A stretch of 10,189 nt of DNA from Sodaliphilus sp050873765 (GCA_050873765.1 JBNMJK010000084.1:1-10189), one strand, 5' to 3'. Counted from the stretch's first letter, positions 1-7,121 are shown. The notes: a model not told the origin generated them from the letters alone. Numbers and translations: made by a program.

Positions 1-1
1 G

Positions 2-211
2 CGCTATCTCGACCTGCGCGCCTTCCCCGAAGGCATCAAGCTCGCCGTGTGGGAGCGGCAAGGACACAAGTGCGCACTCTGCCACAAGGAGATGGGAATC
101 GAATTCATGGAAGGCGACCACATCACCCCATGGCGCGAAGGAGGACGCACCGTTGAGGAAAACTGCCAGATGCTCTGCCGAGAGTGCAACCGCAGAAAAG
201 GCGCCCGATAG
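2..211 (+). CDS. HNH endonuclease, C-terminal part (5' end outside window)
   Basis: Frame 2 is open from the left edge to a TAG at 209-211, giving 69 residues of a protein whose start is outside the window. The fragment is a complete HNH (beta-beta-alpha metal) nuclease module. It has a first Cys pair C24-x2-C27, the core G-D39-H40-I-T-P-W with the metal and catalytic His, a GG-x-T-x3-N segment (N54), a second Cys pair C59-x2-C62 and the closing N63-R-R-K. The two Cys pairs are expected to hold a structural zinc. In Bacteroidales this HNH type, with a lead-in like LRAFPEGIKLAVWERQG, often sits at the C-terminus of DUF262-like proteins of restriction or defence type; that parent family is an inference because the N-terminal part is missing. 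Nuclease identity is well supported, the cellular role is not. No terminator is seen before the next gene. Confidence 0.85.
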   Translation, partial: RYLDLRAFPEGIKLAVWERQGHKCALCHKEMGIEFMEGDHITPWREGGRTVEENCQMLCRECNRRKGAR

Positions 212-220
212 CCCAAAATC

Positions 221-302
221 CACTTTTCCCAAAAGTGAATTTATATCTATTTTTCACTTTTACAAAAGTGAATTTATATGTAAAATTTACTTTTCCAAAA
301 GT
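221..302. repeat. Three phased CACTTTT/AAAAGTG palindromes
   Basis: Three inverted repeats lie in the 132-bp gap before the ATPase gene. Copy 1 is cacttttcccaaaagtg at 221-237 (7-bp arms, 3-bp centre). Copy 2 is at 253-272, with 9-bp arms ttcactttt/aaaagtgaa and a 2-bp centre. Copy 3 is acttttccaaaagt at 289-302 (6-bp arms, 2-bp centre). The centres lie at about 229, 262.5 and 295.5, a period close to 33 bp. Copies 1 and 2 are also direct repeats through the flank aaaagtgaatttatat. Regular spacing near three helical turns suggests a dimeric DNA-binding protein docking on one face of the helix, that is, an operator array. The binding protein is unknown; the downstream ATPase itself is one candidate. 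Confidence 0.75.
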
Positions 303-317
303 GATTTCATGATTTTG
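286..317 (+). promoter_or_regulatory. Candidate promoter of the ATPase gene
   Basis: TTTA at 286-289 and TGATTTTG at 310-317 are separated by 20 nt. Each differs by one base from the Bacteroidetes elements TTTG and TAnnTTTG. Transcription would begin near 322-325, leaving a leader of about 20 nt before the ATG at 344. The third palindrome (289-302) fills the spacer, so a protein bound there would block polymerase. The match is imperfect, so this is a proposal rather than a firm call. Confidence 0.35.
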
Positions 318-343
318 TGCTTATATAAAAATAATTATGCCAA

Positions 344-1549
344 ATGACACCAACGGATATCAACAAACTTGTAGAGATATACCACCGCCAGCTATCAGCT
401 GTGGATTTGCGCTTCAAACGCTATCTTCACGACCGCATCAATTGGAATGCACGAATAGTGGGCATAAAAGGCGCAAGAGGCGTTGGAAAAACCACGCTAC
501 TGCTGCAGCACATAAAATCTGCTCATCAGGGTATTGACGACACACTATGGGTTTCGCTTGACAACTTGTGGTTTATGAATCATGATATCGATGAGCTCGT
601 GGACTATTTATATAAAAGAGGCATCACTACCCTCTATTTCGATGAAATACACAAGCTGCCTAACTGGATAACACATCTCAAAAACTATTATGACAGCTAC
701 CCGGATTTGAAAATTGTATACACTGGCTCGTCAATGCTTGAAATCGACAACTCTAAAGCCGACTTGTCGCGACGCCAGACTCTGTACACATTGACGGGAA
801 TGTCGTTCAGAGAATATCTTGAATTTGAAGGCATACTCTCTTTTCATGAGATAAAACTTGAGGACCTTATCTGCAACCACACGAATATTGCTACAGAAAT
901 TTGCTCAAAAGGCAAGATTCTAAAGCATTTTGAAAACTATCTCAGCAAGGGCATATACCCATTCTATCGAATATCTGGGCCAGACTTCTACACACAACTC
1001 GCCTCTACGGTGAATTTAGCCATTGAGGTTGATATGCCCGCTGTGGCCGATGTGACGTATGCCACCATTGAAAAAACGAAGAAACTGCTGATGATTATTG
1101 CTCAAAATGTGCCTTTTGAGCCAACCATCACAAAACTCAATAGCGCACTTGAAACCACTCGCGACAGCTGTCTGAAAATGCTATATACGCTCGACAAGGC
1201 TAAAATCATCAACTTGGTTTCAAGAGAAATCAAAAACTACAAGCACTTGGTCACCCCTGAAAAAATATATCTTAACGACACCAATATTATGCAAGTTCTT
1301 ACATCTTCAAATAAAATAGGCACTGTGCGCGAAACTTTTTTTGCGCACCAGCTATCTGAGAGCCACACCCTACAGACAACTAAGCAAGGTGACTTCATTG
1401 TGGACGCACAATATCATTTTGAGGTGGGAGGTCCAAACAAGTCGGTCAACCTAATTAAAGATATACCATTGAGCTACCTTTCCATCGATGGCATAGAAAT
1501 TGGCTATGGTAACCGGATTCCATTATACCTGTTCGGATTTCTGTATTAG
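344..1549 (+). CDS. AAA-type ATPase with DUF4143-like C-terminal domain
   Basis: A 401-residue protein of the stand-alone AAA_14-type ATPases that are common in Bacteroidetes. The N-terminal ATPase domain (about 33-150) has Walker A G43-ARGVGK-T50, Walker B LYF-D100-E101-IH and a sensor-like TGSS at 127-130, followed by a double Arg at 143-144 that may serve as an arginine finger. Residues about 240-315 look like a winged helix. The C-terminal region (about 325-401) carries GDF-I-VD (D350), FEVGG (E360) and the ending IPLYLFGFLY, which resembles the DUF4143 domain, distantly of the PD-(D/E)xK nuclease fold. The canonical Lys after the Glu is replaced by Gly (K366 is nearby), so nuclease activity is doubtful. 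The ATG at 344 is chosen; the ATG at 337 opens a different, short frame. The gene stands alone behind phased palindromes and is more AT-rich than the genes to its right, which fits acquired DNA. The cellular role of this family is not established; ATP binding is secure. Confidence 0.85.
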   Translation: MTPTDINKLVEIYHRQLSAVDLRFKRYLHDRINWNARIVGIKGARGVGKTTLLLQHIKSAHQGIDDTLWVSLDNLWFMNHDIDELVDYLYKRGITTLYFDEIHKLPNWITHLKNYYDSYPDLKIVYTGSSMLEIDNSKADLSRRQTLYTLTGMSFREYLEFEGILSFHEIKLEDLICNHTNIATEICSKGKILKHFENYLSKGIYPFYRISGPDFYTQLASTVNLAIEVDMPAVADVTYATIEKTKKLLMIIAQNVPFEPTITKLNSALETTRDSCLKMLYTLDKAKIINLVSREIKNYKHLVTPEKIYLNDTNIMQVLTSSNKIGTVRETFFAHQLSESHTLQTTKQGDFIVDAQYHFEVGGPNKSVNLIKDIPLSYLSIDGIEIGYGNRIPLYLFGFLY

Positions 1550-1568
1550 AGCGCATAATATATAGCAA

Positions 1569-1606
1569 AAGTGCGGGATTTCCTTGATGGTGGAAATCCC
1601 GCACTT
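1569..1606. terminator. Strong bidirectional hairpin terminator
   Basis: A perfect 15-bp inverted repeat (arms 1569-1583 and 1592-1606, 8-nt loop) sits 19 nt after the ATPase stop. On the minus strand the arm ends in CACTTTT, giving a short U-run; on the plus strand the following sequence is acagtttt. It lies between two convergent genes and can serve both the ATPase and the minus-strand dcp transcript, whose stop is about 130 nt away. Confidence 0.75.
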
Positions 1607-1646
1607 ACAGTTTTCATATTATGCTAAATTAGAAATTAGCTTGAAA

Positions 1647-1726
1647 TCTAACATCTAACATCTAACCGTCTAACCGTCTAACCGTCTAACTTCTAAAGTC
1701 TAACGTCTAATTTCTAATTTCTAATT
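1647..1726. repeat. TCTAA heptamer/octamer tandem array
   Basis: Eleven consecutive units begin with TCTAA followed by two or three variable bases: two of tctaaca, three of tctaaccg, then tctaact, tctaaag, tctaacg and three of tctaatt. The 14-mer aaattagaaattag at 1626-1639 is the reverse complement of ctaatttctaattt at 1707-1720 and again at 1714-1727. The array is thus partly closed by an inverted repeat. It lies just after the dcp stop and before the shared terminator, so it would be in the dcp 3' untranslated region. The fixed core with variable spacer bases argues for slippage or unit-wise amplification rather than a coding origin. Confidence 0.8.
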
Positions 1727-1734
1727 TCTTGAAA

Positions 1735-3855
1735 TTACTTTAGGCCGCGGAGGCGGAGAAGCGCGTCGGCGTTTGGCTCGTGGCCGCGGAATTTCTTGTA
1801 GAGCGTCATGGCGTCGTCGGTGTCGCCAGGGGCAAGAATGTAGTCGCGATAGTCGGCGGCAGTCTTCACATTGAGCGGACCTTCTGCCTCAAAGCGGTTC
1901 CAGGCATCGGCCTCCAGCACCTGAGCCCACAGGTAGGTGTAGTAGCCGCTGGCATACTCATCGCTGCCAAAGATGTGCTTGAAATAAGGGCTACGGTAGC
2001 GATACTCAATGATTGACGGTTTGCCGAGCTTGCGCGACACGTAATTTTCAAAGCCCTTCACGTCAATATTGTCGCACCAGTCAATCTTATGCCATTCCAG
2101 GTCGAGCAGGGCGGCGCCCACCAGTTCGGTGGTCATAAAGCCCTGGTTGAATTTGCTCGATTCAATCAGCTTGTCCACGAGGCTCTGTGGAATCACCTCA
2201 CCCGTCTTATAGTGCTTGGCATAGTTTTTCAGCACCTCAGGCACAAGAGCCCAGTGCTCATTGAGCTGCGATGGAAGCTCCACAAAGTCACGGTCGATGT
2301 TGGTGCCCTCAAGTCCCTTGTAGGGAGCCACGGTGAGCATACCATTGAGCGCGTGTCCAAACTCGTGGAAGGCCGTCTGCACCTCATCGAGGGTGAGCAG
2401 CGACGGCACGCTCTTGGTGGGAGCGGTGAAACTTGCCACATTGTAAACAATCGGCCGCTCGCTCTTGCCATCGAAGTCGTAGGCCTGGTTCATCTCCATC
2501 ATCCATGCGCCCTGCGCCTTCACTGGGCGTGGATAATAGTCGGTCATAAACACTGCCAAGTGCTTGCCGGAGGCGTCCTTCACGTCATACACGGTGACCT
2601 CTGGATTGTATTTTGGCGCCTTTGGCATCTTGGTGAAAGTGAGCCCATAGAGCTTATTGGCCAAGAAAAACAGGCCATTCTCCACCACATTCTCAAGTTT
2701 GAAATAGGGGCGCACATCGTCTTCCGTGAAGTTGTACTTCTCCTTTTTCACCTTTTCAGCGTAGTAGTAATAGTCCCATGCCTCAATCTTGTGGCCTGCA
2801 CCGTGAGCGTCGGCATACTTCTGCATATCTGCCACTTCCTCGCCCACCTTCTTCACGGCAGGCTCCCAGATGCTGAGCAGCAGTTTTTCGGCAGCGGATT
2901 CAGTCTTGGCCATCACAGGGTCGATGGCATAGTCGGCAAAGGTGTCGAAGCCGAGCAGCTTAGCCTTGCGCTGGCGGAGCTTGAGAATCTCATTGATGTT
3001 CTTGCTGTTGTCAAACTCATTGCCTCGGCTTGCCGTGGCCAGATATGTTTTATACATTTCCTCACGCAGAGCGCGGTCGTCGGCGCTGGTAAGCACCGCC
3101 AAGCGAGTGGAGGCAGAAGGAGTGAACACCCACTTGCCAGCCATACCCTTCTCGGCTGCCAGCTTGGCGGCAGCGTCGATAGTGGCCTGCGAGAGCCCCG
3201 ACAGGCGCTCAGCCTTGTCCACCACCACGAGGCCGTTGGCAATCTCGCTCATCACATTGTTCACAAAGCTGAGCTGCAGAGCCGCAAGGCGGGTGTTGAT
3301 ACTTTTCAGCGTGTCCTGGTCGGCAGCGCTGAGCAGCGCGCCATTGCGCACAAAGCGCTTGTAGTATTTTTCAGTGAGGCGGCGTTGCACCTTGTTAAGC
3401 CCGAGCTTGTCGGCATTATCGTGCACCGCCTTCACACGGCCAAACAGTGCGGCGTTCATATACACCTCATCGCTGTGTGCCGTAATCATCGGCGAGAGCT
3501 TTTCAGCCAAAGCCTGCATTTCGGGTGTGGCATCGCTCTCGTTAAGCGCCATAAACACATAGTTCACTTTGTTGAACACCTCGCCGCTCATGTCGAGCGC
3601 CAGAATGGTGTTGTCGAAATCGGCACGCGAGCGTTGCACCACAATGGCGTTGATTTCCTCATTGTGCTGCTTGATGCCCTCCTCCAGAGCAGGAATGTAG
3701 TGCTCAATCTTGATTTTCTCAAATGGCGGAATCCCATACTGCGTGGTGTAGGGTGCCAAGAAAGGATTTTGTTGTTTCACAGTTTTCTTCTTTGCGCCAG
3801 CGGCCGGCATAAACAAGCAGCCCATGGCAACCATTGATAAAATAAACTTATTCAT
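1735..3855 (-). CDS. dcp: Dipeptidyl carboxypeptidase Dcp, M3 metallopeptidase
   Basis: A 706-residue zinc peptidase expected to release dipeptides from peptide C-termini. The M3 zinc site is complete: H497-EFG-H501 with E498 as catalytic base, and E526 in DFVELPSQ as third ligand, 25 residues after the second His as in thimet-type enzymes. The substrate-side segment YRYRSPYFKHIFGSDEYASGYYTYLW (written here in parts: YRYRSPYF at 618-625, YASGYYTYLW at 634-643) is also conserved. Similarity to E. coli Dcp runs from NPFLAPY to RLRGLK, including NNTILAL-like and RDFVE blocks, so Dcp fits better than oligopeptidase A. The start at 3855 is preferred over the longer frame start at 3918, because it places a signal peptide (MNKFILSM, hydrophobic core, cleavage after about AGA-21) at the N-terminus; the 21 extra upstream residues look like untranslated leader. 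Export implies action in the periplasm, on imported or cell-wall peptides. It follows the EEP gene by about 108 nt and may have its own promoter, though I found no good match. Confidence 0.93.
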   Translation of the reverse strand: MNKFILSMVAMGCLFMPAAGAKKKTVKQQNPFLAPYTTQYGIPPFEKIKIEHYIPALEEGIKQHNEEINAIVVQRSRADFDNTILALDMSGEVFNKVNYVFMALNESDATPEMQALAEKLSPMITAHSDEVYMNAALFGRVKAVHDNADKLGLNKVQRRLTEKYYKRFVRNGALLSAADQDTLKSINTRLAALQLSFVNNVMSEIANGLVVVDKAERLSGLSQATIDAAAKLAAEKGMAGKWVFTPSASTRLAVLTSADDRALREEMYKTYLATASRGNEFDNSKNINEILKLRQRKAKLLGFDTFADYAIDPVMAKTESAAEKLLLSIWEPAVKKVGEEVADMQKYADAHGAGHKIEAWDYYYYAEKVKKEKYNFTEDDVRPYFKLENVVENGLFFLANKLYGLTFTKMPKAPKYNPEVTVYDVKDASGKHLAVFMTDYYPRPVKAQGAWMMEMNQAYDFDGKSERPIVYNVASFTAPTKSVPSLLTLDEVQTAFHEFGHALNGMLTVAPYKGLEGTNIDRDFVELPSQLNEHWALVPEVLKNYAKHYKTGEVIPQSLVDKLIESSKFNQGFMTTELVGAALLDLEWHKIDWCDNIDVKGFENYVSRKLGKPSIIEYRYRSPYFKHIFGSDEYASGYYTYLWAQVLEADAWNRFEAEGPLNVKTAADYRDYILAPGDTDDAMTLYKKFRGHEPNADALLRLRGLK

Positions 3856-3963
3856 AAAAATATATGATGATATGAAAATGATGATTTTTCTTATACTGTT
3901 TTTTTCGTTTTCAGCCATGCCGAGGATACACCTCTACTCTACACAACTAAGGCCTAGTGTGGG

Positions 3964-5118
3964 CTAACGCTTCCACACAAAGGTGGTGACGAGCGGATAG
4001 TGATCGCTCATGCCAGCCTTGTCGCGGTGAATCTCCACGGCCTCCATGTCGCCACGATAAAGCACATGGTCGATTTTGAAGAAAAGGCGGTTGTTGTGAT
4101 AGGTGATGGTGGGGCCAAAGCCGCACTTCACCCACGCATCGGTCATGTCGCTGCCCATGATGGTGCGGTAGGCATAGGAAGTGGGCACATCGTTGAAATC
4201 GCCACACACAATCACATTGGCATCGCTCTGGTTGATGAGTTTGCGTAGCAGTGTTGCCTCCTGCGCATGCTGGCAGAAAGCCTTGTTGAGCTTCGAGAGA
4301 AGAGTCATACCCGCCTGCCGAGCCTTAGCGCTCTCCTTGGTTTTAAGCCGGGTCAAGTCCACGTAAAACCTCGTGTCGTCGGTATCAAGCTGGAGCGAGT
4401 GGAGGTGAAGATTGAAAAACCTCACCTTATGCCCAGGCACAAGCACATCGAAGGCGCGGGCATAGAAGTGATAGCCGCTCAGCGGATCATCGGGCGAGGC
4501 AAACCCCTCCTTGATAGAATTGTCCACCACAGGCTGATAGGGGTGCTTAGAGAGAATCACCTGGTCGTGATAGCCATAATCGCGATAGGGATACACCCTC
4601 TTCAGCGAGTCCATAAAGCCCAAATTATTGTAGTCGGTGTGTAGCGATGCCTCCTGGAGCAGCACCACATCGGCATTCTGCTCAAGGATATAGCGAGCCG
4701 TGATCTGCCCCTCACGGTATTCACGCTTCTTATCGTTGTAGTAGGTGACCTTGAAGTTCTCCACATTGAACGTGAGCACCTTGAATTTGGTGGAATCCTC
4801 CTGCGGAGTGTAGGTGTGGGGAAACATGTTGAGCGGACTCACCACCCTCACCGAAGGCCACGACAAGAGCACAGCGGCCCACACGATAAGCGACAGACGC
4901 CACTCCCGCGCTATCAGCCACACCAGCCCCATCATCACATTGAGCGCAAGCACAAAAGGGAATGCCAGCACCGCCAGTGGCGCCAAGTGGCTGCGTTCGG
5001 GGTTCGTAAGGCCAGCATAGGCGGCATATATCAGCACCACCGCCAGCGCCACCGTGACCACGATGGCAACAATCTTCAGCAGACGTAGCAGATATAACTT
5101 TTTGTCGGGGTGCATCAT
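3964..5118 (-). CDS. Membrane-anchored endonuclease/exonuclease/phosphatase protein
   Basis: A 384-residue protein. The first ~95 residues hold three likely membrane segments (about 12-34, 46-70, 74-92), and the rest is an EEP-fold (DNase I-like) domain. EEP motifs are in order and intact: TFN118-VEN, LLQ155-E156 (metal-binding Glu), FNLHLH (235-240), GD307-FN309-D, K348-ID350-H and SD372-H373 (catalytic His). The family includes nucleases, phosphodiesterases and sphingomyelinase-like lipid phosphatases, so the substrate cannot be assigned. With an N-terminal membrane anchor, the catalytic domain probably faces the periplasm; this is an inference from layout, not shown. The start could be either of two adjacent Met codons (5118 or 5115); the first is given. 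It lies 38 nt after a rhomboid gene on the same strand, which suggests co-transcription. Confidence 0.88.
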   Translation of the reverse strand: MMHPDKKLYLLRLLKIVAIVVTVALAVVLIYAAYAGLTNPERSHLAPLAVLAFPFVLALNVMMGLVWLIAREWRLSLIVWAAVLLSWPSVRVVSPLNMFPHTYTPQEDSTKFKVLTFNVENFKVTYYNDKKREYREGQITARYILEQNADVVLLQEASLHTDYNNLGFMDSLKRVYPYRDYGYHDQVILSKHPYQPVVDNSIKEGFASPDDPLSGYHFYARAFDVLVPGHKVRFFNLHLHSLQLDTDDTRFYVDLTRLKTKESAKARQAGMTLLSKLNKAFCQHAQEATLLRKLINQSDANVIVCGDFNDVPTSYAYRTIMGSDMTDAWVKCGFGPTITYHNNRLFFKIDHVLYRGDMEAVEIHRDKAGMSDHYPLVTTFVWKR

Positions 5119-5156
5119 TCAATCAATGTTATTTTGTTATCATTATTAATTTACCG

Positions 5157-6068
5157 TTACTGTCTTTTTCCTGAGGCTCTGAAAAGCGTAGCCTTTTCCT
5201 CCTCGGTGAGCGCGCCGTAGCCAGAGCGCCTCAGTTTGTCTAAAATGGTGTCGATTTCTGCCTCGGTGGGGGCTGAATGGCCGCTTTTTGTCGTGCCCTT
5301 CGACGTGGAGGTGCTTTGCTGATAGTGGTATGCCTTACCGCCCACAGGCTTGCCCACTCCTTTTTTGGGCCGCGCCTTCACCAAGTTCACCATAGCGTCG
5401 AGCAGGCGGTTGAGCCATAAGGTGATGTCGTGACCCTTACGCATCTGCCAGCCAAACAGCAGTCCCACAAGCGCGCCGCCCACATGGGCCAAAAGTGCAC
5501 CCATCTGCCCTGCTCCACTGCCTAAGAGCATCAGCACCACCACAGCGGTGGCGAGCCACTTCAGAGGCACCTGCCCGATAAACAACAAGCCCACCCGGTA
5601 ATCAGGGGCATACATGGCCATGGCTGTGACCAGCGCCAGCACCGAAGCGGAAGCACCAATCAAAAAGGCCATTCTGCCCGAAAGCGCAGGCAGCACCGCA
5701 TAGCCGAGCACAAACAAAGCCGCGCCACCTAAGCCGCCCAAAATGTAGAGTGCCACAAGCTGTTTGGAATTGAAATATTCCATAAACAGCCTGCCGAGCC
5801 AGTAGAGCCACAGCATGTTGAACAGCACGTGCCACACATCATAGTGCGCTACCATATAGGTGAGCACGGTCCATGGGCGGTGCAGAAGCATCGCCATATC
5901 CGACGGCACCTCCACCCACGTGAGCATGGCCACACTGCTGCCGCCTGCCAGATAAAGCACAATGGCAAGGAGCCTGATGAGCAAGAACACGCCCACATTC
6001 ACCATCAGCAGCCGCACAAGCGCGTCGCCGGCTCTGTATCGCCGCAATATATCGTCAAATATACTCAT
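5157..6068 (-). CDS. Rhomboid family intramembrane serine protease (second of pair)
   Basis: A 303-residue polytopic membrane protein with about six hydrophobic segments between residues 20 and 205. The rhomboid catalytic dyad is present: Ser140 in IGAS-ASVLAL and His195 in LLAHVGGALVG. The oxyanion-side H80-xxx-N84 motif (WHVLFNML) is also there, so the enzyme should be active. Rhomboids cut transmembrane helices of client proteins within the membrane; no client can be named. After the last membrane segment there is a soluble basic linker rich in Lys, Ser and Thr (about 225-265), then a short helical end EAEIDTILDKLRRSGYGALT-EEEK (DUF6576-like). That end is common on Bacteroidetes rhomboids and of unknown function. 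Its start overlaps the 3' end of the preceding rhomboid gene by 14 nt, which points to translational coupling. The serine motif is GASAS rather than the usual GASGA seen in the partner. Confidence 0.93.
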   Translation of the reverse strand: MSIFDDILRRYRAGDALVRLLMVNVGVFLLIRLLAIVLYLAGGSSVAMLTWVEVPSDMAMLLHRPWTVLTYMVAHYDVWHVLFNMLWLYWLGRLFMEYFNSKQLVALYILGGLGGAALFVLGYAVLPALSGRMAFLIGASASVLALVTAMAMYAPDYRVGLLFIGQVPLKWLATAVVVLMLLGSGAGQMGALLAHVGGALVGLLFGWQMRKGHDITLWLNRLLDAMVNLVKARPKKGVGKPVGGKAYHYQQSTSTSKGTTKSGHSAPTEAEIDTILDKLRRSGYGALTEEEKATLFRASGKRQ

Positions 6069-6843
6069 TTTTTCTAATCACTCCTGTGTGCCTCCAGTAA
6101 AGAATCATCACGATGCCGAAAAGCATACCGCCAAGGTGGGCGAAGTGGGCCACGCCGTTCATCAGTCCGCCAGTGCCACACACCAGCTCAAACACGCCAT
6201 AGCCTATCACCATCCATTTAGCCTTGATGGGGAACGGAAATGGAATGATAAACATCTTGAGGTTGGGGAACGACATACCGAAAGCCAGCAGCAATCCGAA
6301 CACGGCGCCTGATGCGCCCACGGTAAGCATTCCCTGGTTCAGGAATTCCTTCATCAGCTGCATCACAGTGGGGTCGGAAGCATTGATGGCCTGCTGCACT
6401 TCTGCCACAGAAGGCACAGCGCCACCTACGGTGCGCAACACCGAGGCGAAGTCGCTCATCCAAGTGAGCTGCCACACCACCTCCTGCACCACGCCGGCGC
6501 CAAGTCCGCACACGAGGTAATAGATGAGATAGCGTTTGGCTCCCAGCATACGCTCCAGCAGTGCGCCAAACATGTAGAGGTTGAACATGTTGCAGAACAA
6601 GTGTATCAATCCCCCCTGCAAACTCGATGAGTCGTGCATAAACATGTAGGTGAACAGCTGCCAAAAGCCAAAGTCGCCGGCCTGCCAGTAGTGGAGTGCA
6701 AAATAGCTCACCAAGTTGATGCCACGGGTTTGCAGCACCATCGTGGCTACCCATACCAGCACATTGATAATCAGTAAATTCTTAGTAATTACGGGAATCG
6801 ACGCAAGAAACGAGCCTCCCCGCGATGTGTTATAGTTCATCAT
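6055..6843 (-). CDS. Rhomboid family intramembrane serine protease (first of pair)
   Basis: A 262-residue polytopic membrane protein and the first gene of the minus-strand block. It has the canonical rhomboid serine motif VGAS178-GAVFG, catalytic His236 in VAHFAHLGGMLFG and the H81-xxx-N85 motif (HLFCNMFNLYMFG). The WQLFTYMFMH segment is also typical. A loop of about 40 residues (roughly 128-170) sits before the Ser helix; such an insertion is usual for this Bacteroidetes subgroup. Unlike its partner it ends soon after the last membrane helix. Two adjacent, diverged rhomboids (263 and 303 residues, different catalytic loops and ends) suggest different clients or a working pair rather than a recent duplication. 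The frame begins MMN, so the start may be 6843 or 6840. Confidence 0.94.
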   Translation of the reverse strand: MMNYNTSRGGSFLASIPVITKNLLIINVLVWVATMVLQTRGINLVSYFALHYWQAGDFGFWQLFTYMFMHDSSSLQGGLIHLFCNMFNLYMFGALLERMLGAKRYLIYYLVCGLGAGVVQEVVWQLTWMSDFASVLRTVGGAVPSVAEVQQAINASDPTVMQLMKEFLNQGMLTVGASGAVFGLLLAFGMSFPNLKMFIIPFPFPIKAKWMVIGYGVFELVCGTGGLMNGVAHFAHLGGMLFGIVMILYWRHTGVIRKNEYI

Positions 6844-6912
6844 CGGTTATATCCTATTTTTCTTTAAAAATCATTGTTCAAAAAAAGTCCAGCTTCAACA
6901 CATAAATGCACC

Positions 6913-6941
6913 CCGTGAGCCACGGAGCGAAGCCTTGGCTT
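6913..6941 (-). other. Leader hairpins upstream of rhomboid operon
   Basis: Read on the minus strand, two short perfect hairpins sit side by side: aagcc-aa-ggctt (6941-6930) and ccgtg-gct-cacgg (6925-6913). The inner arms can instead pair with each other: agccaagg (6940-6933) with ccgtggct (6925-6918) gives seven pairs and one mismatch around a 7-nt loop. The folds exclude one another. If transcription begins near the box at 6955-6962, this lies in the leader about 70 nt before the first rhomboid start. It resembles no riboswitch I recognise, and function is not shown. Confidence 0.4.
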
Positions 6942-6954
6942 ATAATATGAAACG

Positions 6955-6962
6955 CAAAATTA
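6955..6962 (-). promoter_or_regulatory. Candidate -7 box of rhomboid operon
   Basis: On the minus strand this reads TAATTTTG, a perfect TAnnTTTG, 112 nt before the first rhomboid start. No TTTG or TTG is found 19-21 nt upstream (that position reads GCAG), so the promoter is only half supported. No better candidate was found between 6844 and 7020. Confidence 0.3.
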
Positions 6963-7045
6963 ATGAAAATAGTGCAATACATCTGCCATCAAGGGGGCAA
7001 ACATTCGCTTTTTTACAATTTTTTGTGATATTTTCCGCCATCTTT

Positions 7046-7077
7046 TTTGCTCCGTTAAATCCTATCAGCTAATTTTG
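7046..7077 (+). promoter_or_regulatory. Promoter of HU gene
   Basis: TTTG at 7046-7049, a 20-nt spacer and TAATTTTG at 7070-7077 exactly match the Bacteroidetes primary sigma promoter (-33 TTTG, -7 TAnnTTTG). Transcription should begin near 7082-7085, about 40 nt before the HU ATG. This also excludes the in-frame ATG at 7077, which would lie inside the -7 box. Confidence 0.8.
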
Positions 7078-7121
7078 TGGCACTCACACTCAATTGTTGT
7101 GATTTTTTCAAAAAACCAATT

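Noticed and set aside
221..302. CRISPR-like array
   Set aside because: The repeats are short palindromes with near-identical flanks rather than unique spacers, there are only three, and no cas gene is visible.
2089..3837. 582-codon open frame on the plus strand opposite dcp
   Set aside because: It lies wholly within the antisense of a well-conserved M3 peptidase, is rich in His, Val and Leu as expected from mirrored codons, and shows no recognisable domain.
3856..3963. Search for a promoter between the EEP gene and dcp
   Set aside because: The best pair on the minus strand, TTG and TATCCTCG, has only a 15-nt spacer and a poor -7 box. I do not report it.
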